NCBI GenBank assembly: GCA_003245525.1
Contig: QKCY01000601.1
Coordinates: 1 to 48,973 of the forward strand
Source of the DNA: Victivallales bacterium
Lineage (GTDB): Bacteria > Verrucomicrobiota > Lentisphaeria > Oligosphaerales > Lenti-02
DNA length: 48,973 nucleotides
Direction: 5' to 3'
The notes below the pieces were generated by a model. The model was given only the letters and a program-made list of their open reading frames with translations. It did no database searches and was not told the origin of the DNA. Numbering within the stretch: the stretch's first letter is position 1; every line of letters begins with the position of its first letter. This document shows positions 35,271 to 43,489 of the stretch, in pieces. The position numbers and the translations under genes are program-made.

Positions 35271-35272
35271 GT

Positions 35273-35401
35273 AACCGCCAAGGCGCCAAGAACGCCAAGG
35301 AAAGACCAAGAAGAAACAAGAACGCGGCGTATGGCCCGCCTGCTGCGGGCCGTATGCCGCTTTTTCTTTGTCCTCTTGGCGTCCTTGGCGCCTTGGCGGT
35401 T
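35273..35401. repeat. 129-bp inverted repeat with embedded terminator
   Basis: The arms (AACCGCCAAGGCGCCAAG beginning at 35273 and its complement ending at 35401) are closely matched for about 30 bases. A less-paired A/G-rich segment follows, and the core is a 16-bp stem (see terminator). The arms are made of repeated GCCAAGG/CCTTGGC units. Located between the thioredoxin-type operon and yejB. Confidence 0.75.
35324..35365 (+). terminator. Rho-independent terminator of the permease-thioredoxin operon
   Basis: A 16-bp stem (35324-35339 with 35345-35360) with two G-U pairs on the plus-strand RNA, loop CTGCT, and TTTTT directly after. On the minus strand the same positions would be A-C mismatches, so the plus orientation is favoured. 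Confidence 0.8.
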
Positions 35402-35421
35402 CCCCCGGGTCGGACTATCTT
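35393..35421 (+). promoter_or_regulatory. Possible promoter of yejB
   Basis: TTGGCG (35393-35398), a 17-bp spacer and TATCTT (35416-35421) lie about 35 bases before the yejB ATG. The -35 element falls inside the right arm of the inverted repeat. Confidence 0.35.
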
Positions 35422-35454
35422 TGTTCCCACACTCCGTCGCTGCCGGAACCCGTC

Positions 35455-36495
35455 ATGGAACGCCTTCACTACTTCATCCGCCGCCTGCTGCTGACGATTC
35501 CGACCTTTCTGGCGATCACCCTGCTCTGCTTCGGGATTGCCCAGTTGGTGCCGGGCGGGCCGGTGGAGCAGCTCACCCGCCAGATGATGGGGGGAGCGGG
35601 CACGGGCGAGTCGGGGCCGCTCTCCGCCGCCGGCCCCGCCGTCTCCGAGAAGCAGCGCGAGGAGATCCGCAAGTATTTCGAGTTCGACCGCCCGCTGGTC
35701 GTCCGCTACTACCACTGGCTGGTACGGGACCGCATCGGCATGCTGATGCCCTCCTTCAAGTACAAGAAACCCGCCTGGGAGGTCATCCAGCGGCGGTTGC
35801 CGGTCTCGCTGGTCTTTGGGCTAACCGGGTTCCTGCTCTCCTATCTGGTCTGCATCCCGCTGGGCATCTCCAAGGCACTCCGCCACGGGAGCCCCTTCGA
35901 CATGGCTTCCAGCACCGTGGTCTTCGTCGGCTATGCGGTTCCCGCCTTCGCCTTCGGCATGGTGCTCAAGATGCTTCTCTGCGGCACCACGGAAGGCCTC
36001 TGGAACCTCTTTCCCATCGGCGGATTCCATTCCGACAACTTCGACACCCTGCCCTTCTGGCAGCAGGTGCATGACATCGCGGCCCACATGGCTCTCCCCC
36101 TGCTATGCTACGTCATCGGCAACTTCGCCGTGCTGACCCTGATGATGAAGAACTCGCTGCTGGAGCAGATCGGTGCCGACTACGTGCGTACCGTCTACGC
36201 CAAGGGCGGCAGCTCCGCCCGCGCCATCTGGGGCCACGCCCTGCGCAACGCCCTGATCCCCATCGCCACCGGGTTCGGCAGCATCTTCACCGTCATGTTC
36301 GCGGGATCGGTCATCATCGAACGGCTCTTCGACATCCCCGGCATGGGCCGACTCAGCCTGGACGCCATCGGCAGCCGCGACTACGCCGTCTTCATGGGCA
36401 TCGTCGCCCTCACCTCCATCCTCGGCCTGATCGGCAACATCTTCTCCGACTTCTGCTACGTCCTCATCGATCCCCGGATCGACTTCGAGAAGTAG
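35455..36495 (+). CDS. yejB: Peptide ABC transporter permease YejB
   Basis: A 346-residue inner-membrane permease of the DppB/YejB type, for import of oligopeptides or peptide-like compounds such as microcins in E. coli. It matches YejB in detail: LIPTFLAITLLCFGIAQLVPGGPVEQ-like opening, KYFEFDRPLVVRYYHWL, LPVSLVFGLTGFLLSYLVCIPLGISKA, FPIGGFHSDNFDTLPFWQQV and the ending LIDPRIDFEK. The EAA loop is GGSSARAIWGHALRNALIPI. The ATG at 35455 gives the family's N-terminus; no strong Shine-Dalgarno is seen. No yejA, yejE or yejF is nearby, so its partners must lie elsewhere or the gene is a relic. Confidence 0.85.
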   Translation: MERLHYFIRRLLLTIPTFLAITLLCFGIAQLVPGGPVEQLTRQMMGGAGTGESGPLSAAGPAVSEKQREEIRKYFEFDRPLVVRYYHWLVRDRIGMLMPSFKYKKPAWEVIQRRLPVSLVFGLTGFLLSYLVCIPLGISKALRHGSPFDMASSTVVFVGYAVPAFAFGMVLKMLLCGTTEGLWNLFPIGGFHSDNFDTLPFWQQVHDIAAHMALPLLCYVIGNFAVLTLMMKNSLLEQIGADYVRTVYAKGGSSARAIWGHALRNALIPIATGFGSIFTVMFAGSVIIERLFDIPGMGRLSLDAIGSRDYAVFMGIVALTSILGLIGNIFSDFCYVLIDPRIDFEK

Positions 36496-36515
36496 CCATC
36501 CCGATCACGCCTTCC

Positions 36516-36576
36516 CCGTGGCCGGAACGTCCTCGTTCCGGGCCTTCCCCACCGGAGCCAGCGGCTCCGGCCACGG
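36516..36576. repeat. Bipartite hairpin element (three-way-junction type)
   Basis: An outer stem CCGTGG/CCACGG (36516-36521 with 36571-36576) encloses two perfect 8-bp hairpins. CCGGAACG/CGTTCCGG has loop TCCT (36522-36541) and CCGGAGCC/GGCTCCGG has loop AGC (36552-36570). The loops and plan equal those of the element at 23285-23335, while all stems differ. Confidence 0.78.
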
Positions 36577-36694
36577 AATGCCTGGTGTCGGCGCTGGCAT
36601 CGGCGGGGCGATCCCCTATTGTACCGACTTCGCCACCGGCCACCCGGCCGGGGCAATGCGAGGATTCCTTCCGCACTACGGAGGCGATGTTCCC

Positions 36695-38005
36695 ATGGTC
36701 AAGATCGCGATCATCGGCGGTTCCGGTCTCGAAGACCCGCAGATTCTGCAGGATCCCCAAGTTCTCAACGTCACCACGCCCTACGGTCCCCCCAGCTCCC
36801 CGATCACCTGCGGGCGCATCGGCGGCGTCGAGGTGGCGATCCTCTCCCGGCATGGGCGCGACCACCATCTGCCTCCCACCCATGTCCCCAACCGGGCCAA
36901 CATCCAGGCCATCAAGGACCTCGGCTGCACCCATATTCTCGCCACCACGGCGGTGGGCTCCCTGCAGGAGGAGATCGGCCGGGGCGATCTGGTCATCATC
37001 GATCAGTTCATCGATTTCACCCGCCACCGGCAGGTGACCTTCCACGACGATTTCAGCGGTGGCATGCGCCACACGGCCATGGCCGAGCCCTTCGACAAAT
37101 CCCTCCGCGACTATCTCGCCGCCGCCGCCGCCGAACTGAGCCTCAAGGTTCATCGCCGGGGCACGGTGGTTACCATCGAGGGACCCCGCTTCTCCACCCG
37201 TGCCGAGTCCCACATGTTCCGGGCCTGGGGTGCGGACATCATCAACATGTCCACCGCACCCGAGGCGGCCCTGGCCAACGAGGCCGGCATCCCCTACGCC
37301 GCCGTAGCCATGAGCACCGACTACGATTGCTGGAAGGAGGACGAGGCACCGGTCACCTGGGAGGCCGTCCTTGAGATTTTCCACCAGAACGCGGCCAACG
37401 TGAAGAACCTGCTGGTCAAGGCCATTCCCGCCATCGCCAAGGGCACCCCGCCGCCCGCCCTGGACGACGCCACGCGGGACGAGATCAAGAGCATGTTCCG
37501 CACGGTACCGAACTTCCCCATCCCCGGGGTCATGTTCCGCGACGTCACCACCCTCATCAAGAACCCGCGCGGCCTGAAGCTCGTCACCGAGGCCTTCGCC
37601 GACCGCTACCGGGACCGGAACGTGGACGCGGTCGCGGGGATCGAGAGCCGCGGCTTCGTGCTCGGCAGCGTGCTGGCGCACGCCCTCGGAGTCGGGTTCG
37701 TCCTGTTGCGCAAGCCCGGCAAGCTGCCTGCCGACATCGAGCGGGTGGAATACACCACCGAGTACTCCACCGACGCCATCGAGGTCCATCGCGACGGCAT
37801 CGAGGCGGGCCAGCGGGTGCTGGTCGTGGACGACCTTATTGCGACCGGTGGCACCGCCCTGGCCGCCTGCCAGCTCGTCGAGAAGCTTGGCGGCAAGGTG
37901 GTCGAGTGCGCTTTCGTCGTGGACCTGCCCGATCTGGGCGGGGCGGACAAACTGCGCGAGGCGGGGTACAAGCCTTTCCATCTGGTCGAGTTCGAGGGCG
38001 AATAG
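36695..38005 (+). CDS. Fusion of 5'-methylthioadenosine phosphorylase and adenine phosphoribosyltransferase
   Basis: A 436-residue fused enzyme. Residues 1 to about 245 are MTA phosphorylase: VKIAIIGGSGLED, SRHGRDHHLPPTHVPNRANI, TVVTIEGPRFSTRAES, INMSTAPEAALANEAGI and MSTDYDCWKE. Residues about 262-436 are adenine phosphoribosyltransferase: MFRTVPNFPIPGVMFRDVTTLI, VAGIESRGFVLG, and the PRPP loop VLVVDDLIATGGT (375-387). The first half makes adenine and methylthioribose-1-phosphate; the second converts adenine plus PRPP to AMP. The ATG at 36695 has GGAGG 10 bases upstream. mtnA follows after 9 bases, completing the next step. Confidence 0.9.
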   Translation: MVKIAIIGGSGLEDPQILQDPQVLNVTTPYGPPSSPITCGRIGGVEVAILSRHGRDHHLPPTHVPNRANIQAIKDLGCTHILATTAVGSLQEEIGRGDLVIIDQFIDFTRHRQVTFHDDFSGGMRHTAMAEPFDKSLRDYLAAAAAELSLKVHRRGTVVTIEGPRFSTRAESHMFRAWGADIINMSTAPEAALANEAGIPYAAVAMSTDYDCWKEDEAPVTWEAVLEIFHQNAANVKNLLVKAIPAIAKGTPPPALDDATRDEIKSMFRTVPNFPIPGVMFRDVTTLIKNPRGLKLVTEAFADRYRDRNVDAVAGIESRGFVLGSVLAHALGVGFVLLRKPGKLPADIERVEYTTEYSTDAIEVHRDGIEAGQRVLVVDDLIATGGTALAACQLVEKLGGKVVECAFVVDLPDLGGADKLREAGYKPFHLVEFEGE

Positions 38006-38014
38006 GAGCCACCC

Positions 38015-39118
38015 ATGAAGGTCGACGGCATCCCCTACCGCACCATTTGGCCGGCGGCGGACGATCCCGGCGTGGTCGAGATCATCGATCAACGCCATCT
38101 GCCCCACCGCTTTGTCATCGAGCGCCTTGCTTCCGTGAACGAGGTCGCCATCGCCATCCGCGAGATGCATGTGCGCGGAGCCGGGCTGATCGGGGCCACG
38201 GCTGGCTGGGGCATGTACCTCGCCGCCCGCGAAGCCGCCGATGTCGCCGGCTTGCGCGCCTTTGGCGACCAGCTCAAGGCCACCCGGCCCACCGCCGTCA
38301 ATCTCGCCTGGGCGGTGGACCGCCAGCTCGCCGTCCTCGAACCCATCGTCGGGCAGCAGGCCCGAGTCGAAGCCGCCCGCGAGTTGGCCATGACCATCGC
38401 CGACGAGGATGCCGAATGCTGCCGTCGGCTGGGCCAGCACGGCCTCGAACTCATCCGCGAAATCGCCGCCCGCAAGGGGGGAAAGCCGGTCAATGTCCTC
38501 ACCCACTGCAACGCGGGTTGGCTTGCCTTTGTCGACCACGGTTCCGCCACCGGCCCCATCTATGCCGCCTTCGAGGCGGGCATCCCCATCCATGTGTGGG
38601 TGGACGAGACCCGGCCCCGCAACCAGGGCGCCCGGCTCACTGCCTGGGAGCTGGGGCAGCACGGCGTGCCCCATACCATCATCGCCGACAACACCGGCGG
38701 CCACCTCATGCAGCACGGTCTGGTAGACCTTGTGATCGTGGGAGCCGACCGGGTCACCTACACCGGTTTCGCCGCCAACAAGATCGGCACCTATCTGAAG
38801 GCCTTGGCTGCCGCCGACAACGGCGTGCCCTTCTATGTCGCCCTGCCCTCGTCCACCTTCGACTGGACCATGCAGGACGGCATCCGCGAGATTCCCATCG
38901 AACAGCGCGGCAACGAGGAGGTGAAGTACATGGACGGGGTCACGGCAGATGGCCGGATCGAAGAGGTGCTCGTCACCCCGCCGGGCAGCCCCGCCGCCAA
39001 CTACGGCTTCGACGTCACGCCCCCCCGGCTCATCACCGGGCTCATCACCGAGCGCGGCATCATCCGTCCTGCCGATGAGAAAACCATCCTGGCCGCCTTC
39101 CCCGAGAAGCGGAGCTAG
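38015..39118 (+). CDS. mtnA: Methylthioribose-1-phosphate isomerase
   Basis: A 367-residue enzyme that turns 5-methylthioribose-1-phosphate into the ribulose form in the methionine salvage pathway. Motifs are MHVRGAGLIGATAGWGM, THCNAGWLAFVDHGSA with catalytic Cys165, DETRPRNQGARLTAWEL, and VIVGADRVTYTGFAANKIGTYLKA with catalytic Asp245. It is the typical family length. AGGAG lies 6 bases before the ATG, 9 bases after the stop of the phosphorylase fusion, so the product of one enzyme feeds the next. The later mtn genes are not in the window. Confidence 0.93.
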   Translation: MKVDGIPYRTIWPAADDPGVVEIIDQRHLPHRFVIERLASVNEVAIAIREMHVRGAGLIGATAGWGMYLAAREAADVAGLRAFGDQLKATRPTAVNLAWAVDRQLAVLEPIVGQQARVEAARELAMTIADEDAECCRRLGQHGLELIREIAARKGGKPVNVLTHCNAGWLAFVDHGSATGPIYAAFEAGIPIHVWVDETRPRNQGARLTAWELGQHGVPHTIIADNTGGHLMQHGLVDLVIVGADRVTYTGFAANKIGTYLKALAAADNGVPFYVALPSSTFDWTMQDGIREIPIEQRGNEEVKYMDGVTADGRIEEVLVTPPGSPAANYGFDVTPPRLITGLITERGIIRPADEKTILAAFPEKRS

Positions 39119-39285
39119 TCAGCCTTGCCATCGCTGGAGTTGGGCGCTAGATTTGGCTTCCCCATAGTTCGGGCGGACAATATGGGAACCTCGGGCGTTC
39201 TTGCGTGACCAAACGTGTTCAGCCCCGCGTCCGCCACTCCTGTACAGTATTGTTTCAAGCCGACGTTCTGAAGGAACGAGACTAG
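39119..39285. other. Intergenic leader of the SPFH operon
   Basis: A 167-base gap with no gene. GTACAGTATTG near 39242-39252 is AT-rich and could contain a -10 element, but no matching -35 at good spacing was found. AAGGAACGAG precedes the ATG at 39286. Confidence 0.3.
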
Positions 39286-41244
39286 ATGAAAGATACGGGT
39301 CGGCCCTTCACCCTAAGCTGGATTGCTGCCCTGATCGGGTTCGGTCTGGAACTGGCGGCAGTGTTTCTCGGCAACGCCGCGAACTCGACGACGATGGCTT
39401 GCGGCTATCTTGCCACTGGCATGGTCATGGTGATGGCCCTCTTCGCGCTGGGGCGGACCCGCCTCGAGAAGCGGCGCCAGATCGAGTCGGAGCAACTGGA
39501 GGAATACCGGCGCACCCACGGGGCGACCGAGCTGTTCGACGACGCCGACGAGGCGGTGCGCCTCGCCGCCCGCGCCAGCGAGCAGTACGTGAAGTACTTC
39601 GTGCCGACCGTGACGGTCATCGTCGGGGGTCTGCTCATCCTGCGCGTATGGATGCGCTGGTACGCCTGGGACCGCCTCATGGTCTTCCCGTTGGCGGAAC
39701 GGCCGCTGGCCATGGGTGCCATCTCGATGGCCCTCTTCATCGGCTCGATCATCGCCAGCAGCTACTTCGTCGGCGTGTCCCGGGAGCATGGCTGCCGGTG
39801 GTTGCGCCCCGCCGGGTCCTGGATGTTCTTCGCCGGGCTCATCTTCCTGGCCAATTCCGGGGTCATGGCCTGCGAGCATTTCCAGAAATGGGCGGACGTG
39901 ATCGACCTGCGCGTGGCCCGGGTGGCGGCCGTCATCCTCCTGGTTCTTGGCGTGGAACTGCTCTTCAGTGTCGTCATCGAGTTCTACCGGCCCCGCATTC
40001 CCGGTGAACAGGAGCGGCCGATCGCCGAGAGCCGCCTGCTGGCCCTCTTCACCGAGCCGGGCGGCGTCGCCCGCAACATCGCGGCCAGCCTGGACTACCA
40101 GTTCGGCTTCCAGGTCTCCGAGGCCCGGTTCTACCGCTTCCTGGAACGCACCATCGTCCCGGCCGTTCTGCTGCTGCTACTCCTCCTCTGGGCCCAGACT
40201 TGCCTGGTCGTGGTGAAAGAGGACGAGAACGGCCTCCGCGAGCACTTCGGCAAGGTGGCCCGGGAGCCACTGGTGGCCGGTGTCTACTTCAAATGGCCGA
40301 CCCCCTTCGAGCGTATCCACCGCTTCCCCGTACACCAGGTCCAGAAAATTGGCCTGGGCTACACGGACGACGAGGATCCGCAACAGCCCACCAACGCGCA
40401 CCGAGTCATCGTCTGGTCGGTCCAGCACCGCAAAGAGGAGACCAAGTACATCGTGGCCAGCAAACTGGCCAAGGGGACCGACAGCGGCGGGCAGAACGAC
40501 GCGAAGGCCCCGGTTAGCGTGTATTCGCTCAGCGCCGATGTCCCCCTCTATTTCCGGGTGAAGAACCTCTACCAGTACATGTATGGCTATCAGACCGGGT
40601 TCGACGAAGTCAATCAGCGTCCCGTCTATGGTGCCAGCGAGGCACTCCGGAACATCGCCTCCCGCGAACTGGTCGACTACCTGTCGGCCGTGGACTTCTT
40701 TTCCATCCTGACCGGAGGGCGCGAGAAGGGGGCGGAGTTTCTGAAGACGCGCATCCAGCGGGAAGCCGACCAGCAGGGCCTGGGCATCGAGGTGGTGTTC
40801 GTCGGCCTCCAGGGAATCCATCCCCCGGTCGAAGTCGGTGCCAAGTACGACCAGGTCGCGGCTTCCAGCGAGGAGCGGGAGGAGATCATCCTCAAGGCCG
40901 ACTCCTACAGCATCCAGAAGGTCCTGCGGGCCCAGGGCGACCAGGCCCGCATTGTCGGCGAAGCCGAGAGCTACCGGGCCCAGCAGATGAGCGAGCCCAT
41001 CGCCATCGCCAACCGGTTCACCAAGCAACTGCTCGGCTACCGGAACTGCCCCCAGGTCTTCATCCTCTACTCCCTGCTCGACGTGATGGAGAACGAGGGC
41101 AACCAGGCCCGCAAGTTCGTCGTGGCGGCCGACACCGGCCGCCAGGTCTACATTCTCGACCTGCTCGACAAACTGAGCAGCGGCCTGCTCGACCTCCCCG
41201 TGAACGGACAGGCGAACCAGAACGACGAAAACAAGAATAACTAG
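39286..41244 (+). CDS. SPFH (HflK-like) protein with long N-terminal membrane region
   Basis: A 652-residue protein. The N-terminal 230 residues contain about six predicted helices (about 9-30, 36-56, 103-123, 140-162, 173-195, 208-230). A further helix (IVPAVLLLLLLLWAQTCLVVV, about 288-308) leads into an SPFH/band-7 domain: ENGLREHFGKVAREPLVAGVYFKWPTPFERIHRFP, LSADVPLYFRVKNLYQYMYGY, ALRNIASRELVDYLSAVD, and a helix-rich EEREEIILKADSYSIQKVLRAQGDQARIVGEAESYRAQQ. HflK/HflC-type proteins form membrane cages that regulate FtsH. First of three SPFH genes in a row. The membrane part before the domain is unusual; its role is unknown. Confidence 0.85.
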   Translation: MKDTGRPFTLSWIAALIGFGLELAAVFLGNAANSTTMACGYLATGMVMVMALFALGRTRLEKRRQIESEQLEEYRRTHGATELFDDADEAVRLAARASEQYVKYFVPTVTVIVGGLLILRVWMRWYAWDRLMVFPLAERPLAMGAISMALFIGSIIASSYFVGVSREHGCRWLRPAGSWMFFAGLIFLANSGVMACEHFQKWADVIDLRVARVAAVILLVLGVELLFSVVIEFYRPRIPGEQERPIAESRLLALFTEPGGVARNIAASLDYQFGFQVSEARFYRFLERTIVPAVLLLLLLLWAQTCLVVVKEDENGLREHFGKVAREPLVAGVYFKWPTPFERIHRFPVHQVQKIGLGYTDDEDPQQPTNAHRVIVWSVQHRKEETKYIVASKLAKGTDSGGQNDAKAPVSVYSLSADVPLYFRVKNLYQYMYGYQTGFDEVNQRPVYGASEALRNIASRELVDYLSAVDFFSILTGGREKGAEFLKTRIQREADQQGLGIEVVFVGLQGIHPPVEVGAKYDQVAASSEEREEIILKADSYSIQKVLRAQGDQARIVGEAESYRAQQMSEPIAIANRFTKQLLGYRNCPQVFILYSLLDVMENEGNQARKFVVAADTGRQVYILDLLDKLSSGLLDLPVNGQANQNDENKNN

Positions 41245-41277
41245 CCACTATCCAGCTTGTTCCGGAGACCCCTACCG

Positions 41278-42276
41278 ATGGCGAAGAAAAGTGAGTTGAT
41301 GCGGCACTGGCCAATCATCGTCCTGGCCCTGGTGGTGCTGGGCATTTTCCTGGCCGCCTGCGTGACCTTCCAGGTCCAGGAGTACGAGACCGCGATCGTC
41401 AAGACCTTTGGCGAGGCCCGCAAGAATGCCGACGGCACGGTCAAGATCTACGATCCGGGCCTCCACTTCCGTTGGCCCGCCCCCATCGACGACGTGTGGC
41501 GGCACGACAAGCGCATCCAGGCCTACGAACTGGAAACGGGCCGGGTGGAACAGATCCAGAGCAACGACGACTACATGGTCGTCGTCACCACCTTCGTGCT
41601 CTGGCGGGTGGGTGATGCCGGCCTCTTCATGCGGGCGGTCTCCAACACCAACGAGGCCGAGCGGAAGCTCGACGATCTCGTGCGCAACAGCCGCAACATC
41701 GTCCTCGGCCGCCACAACCTCTCCCAGCTTATCCAGGTTCGCGACCTGGGTGAACTCGCCAATCCCGAGAACGACGAACTTGGCAAGCTGGAGAAGGAAA
41801 TCCTCGACGACGTGAGCCCCCGGGCCCTCCGTGATTTTGGCATCGACGTTGTCCATGTGGGCATCAAGCACCTCGGCTTCCCGGCAGAAGTCACTCGCAA
41901 GGTCTTCGACCGGATGATCGCCGAGCGCGACCGCAAAGTCCGCGAGCACATCGCCGAGGGCGAGAGCCGCGCGGTCGAGATCAAGGCGGAAGCGGATCGC
42001 AAGGCGCGGGACATCCGCACCACCGCCGAGGCCAAGGCCAAGGGCATCCGGGCCGAGGGTGACGAAGCCGCCGCCAAGGCCTTTGCCGCCTTCGCCGAGA
42101 ACCCCGAACTGGCCAGCTTCCTCCGCAAGCTCGAATCCCTGCGCAAGACGCTGAGCGACAAGACGACGCTCGTGCTCGACACCAACACCCCCCCCTATGA
42201 CATGCTGAGCGCCGACGCCCTCAAGTTCGCCACCGAACAGGCCAAGCAGGCGGAGCAGAAGGACGCCGCGAAATGA
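41278..42276 (+). CDS. SPFH protein, HflC-like
   Basis: A 332-residue membrane protein with one N-terminal helix (WPIIVLALVVLGIFLAACVTF), then SPFH domain blocks: FQVQEYETAIVKTFGEA, DPGLHFRWPAPIDDVWRHDKRIQAYE, NDDYMVVVTTFVLWRVGD, LDDLVRNSRNIVLGRHNLSQLI, DFGIDVVHVGIKHLGFPAEVTRKVFDRMIAERDRK and a long helical Glu/Ala/Lys tail. It matches HflC in length and order. Start at 41278 avoids the short extension upstream; a GGAG lies 11 bases before it. It is between two other SPFH genes and coupled to the next by ATGA. Confidence 0.88.
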   Translation: MAKKSELMRHWPIIVLALVVLGIFLAACVTFQVQEYETAIVKTFGEARKNADGTVKIYDPGLHFRWPAPIDDVWRHDKRIQAYELETGRVEQIQSNDDYMVVVTTFVLWRVGDAGLFMRAVSNTNEAERKLDDLVRNSRNIVLGRHNLSQLIQVRDLGELANPENDELGKLEKEILDDVSPRALRDFGIDVVHVGIKHLGFPAEVTRKVFDRMIAERDRKVREHIAEGESRAVEIKAEADRKARDIRTTAEAKAKGIRAEGDEAAAKAFAAFAENPELASFLRKLESLRKTLSDKTTLVLDTNTPPYDMLSADALKFATEQAKQAEQKDAAK

Positions 42277-43460
42277 GTGAGGTCCCCGCCAGAACCGCAA
42301 GCGGCGAGCAGGCAGGGTCCGGGCTTCAGTCCCTGGTGAAGACCCTCCAGGTCCTCTTTTTCCTGCTCCGCATCACGATTATCATCATCTTCGTCTGGCT
42401 GCTCTTCAGCGGCGTGTTCTTCGTCGACGAGCAGGAAGAGGCGATGCTGTTCCACTTCGGCAAGCTCACTTCCCGCGTGATCGATCCGGCCCAGGGCCCC
42501 ACCAGTCTCCTGACCAGTGGCCGCTGGTACTGGGCCTGGCCCTACCCCATCGACACGGTCAAGCGCATCCCCGCCCGCAAGTCCATCACGGTCAGCACGG
42601 AAGGGCACTTCTGGCCCCCCATCAACCGGAACGCGACCGACGCCGCCACCGCCAGCATCAAGACCGAGACCCTGGAGCCCGGCCAGGGCGGCTACCTGCT
42701 GACCTACGACGCCAACATCATCCACGCCGAGTGGTCGGTCACCTTCCGGCCCAAGGATGCCAAGAGCTACTATCTCGATTTCTTCCAGGATCCCGCCGTC
42801 AGCGAGAAGAAGCGCGATATCGGGATGCAGCGTGGAATCGAGGCGGTGATCCGAGACCTCCTGGAGAACGCCGTGCTGGCCGAAACCAGCCAGTGGGACG
42901 CCGAGGATGTCATCCGCGGATCGCGCACTGTCCGGGACGCGAAGGACGAGGAGGTCGTGGAGACCCTCCAATCCAACGTCACCAACCGACTCATCCGGCT
43001 GGTCGATGAACTGCACATCGGCATCGAGGTCCAGCAGGTGAATCTGGTGGACCGCCAGCCTCCCCTGGCCACCGCTGCGGCCTTCCAGCAGGTCAGCGGC
43101 GCGGCCCAGACCCGCGACGAACTGGTCCGCGGCGCGGAAGCCTATGCGGCCCAGGAAGAGAGCCGCGCCGTCGGCGAGGCCCGGCGGATCGAGGAGGAGG
43201 CCATCGCCTACCGGACCCGCATCGTCGAATCCCTGGAGGCCGACCGCAAGTACTTCGAGGCCATGCTGGTCGAGTTCCGCAAGAACCCCGACACGATGCT
43301 GACCTCCCTCTACTCGGAGGCCCTGCGCGACATTCTGGCCCAGGTCCAGAAGAAGTACATCCTGCACACCAGCGCCAATGGCGAGCAGGAACTGCGCCTC
43401 CAGATCGGACCCGAGAAGCCCAGAGCGGCAAACACGGCCAGTACCGGCAGCGACCAATAG
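42273..43460 (+). CDS. SPFH protein, HflK-like (third copy)
   Basis: A 395-residue protein, starting in the ATGA overlap with the HflC-like gene. One helix (VLFFLLRITIIIIFVWLLFSGVFF, about 28-51) precedes the SPFH domain: VDEQEEAMLFHFGKL, SGRWYWAWPYPIDTVKRIP, LLTYDANIIHAEWSVTFRPKD, GIEAVIRDLLENAVLAETSQWDAEDVI, ELHIGIEVQQVNLVDRQPP and a helical tail (DELVRGAEAYAAQEESRAVGEARRIEEEA). Likely assembles with the two preceding proteins into a heteromeric cage. Three such genes in a row are more than the usual hflK-hflC pair. Confidence 0.87.
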   Translation: MSEVPARTASGEQAGSGLQSLVKTLQVLFFLLRITIIIIFVWLLFSGVFFVDEQEEAMLFHFGKLTSRVIDPAQGPTSLLTSGRWYWAWPYPIDTVKRIPARKSITVSTEGHFWPPINRNATDAATASIKTETLEPGQGGYLLTYDANIIHAEWSVTFRPKDAKSYYLDFFQDPAVSEKKRDIGMQRGIEAVIRDLLENAVLAETSQWDAEDVIRGSRTVRDAKDEEVVETLQSNVTNRLIRLVDELHIGIEVQQVNLVDRQPPLATAAAFQQVSGAAQTRDELVRGAEAYAAQEESRAVGEARRIEEEAIAYRTRIVESLEADRKYFEAMLVEFRKNPDTMLTSLYSEALRDILAQVQKKYILHTSANGEQELRLQIGPEKPRAANTASTGSDQ

Positions 43461-43489
43461 GCACCCGGCCCGAACTACGGAATCCATTG

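Noticed and set aside
36464-38716. A 750-codon minus-strand frame across the phosphorylase fusion and mtnA
   Set aside because: Both plus-strand genes are unmistakable enzymes with correct active sites; the reverse frame is a shadow.
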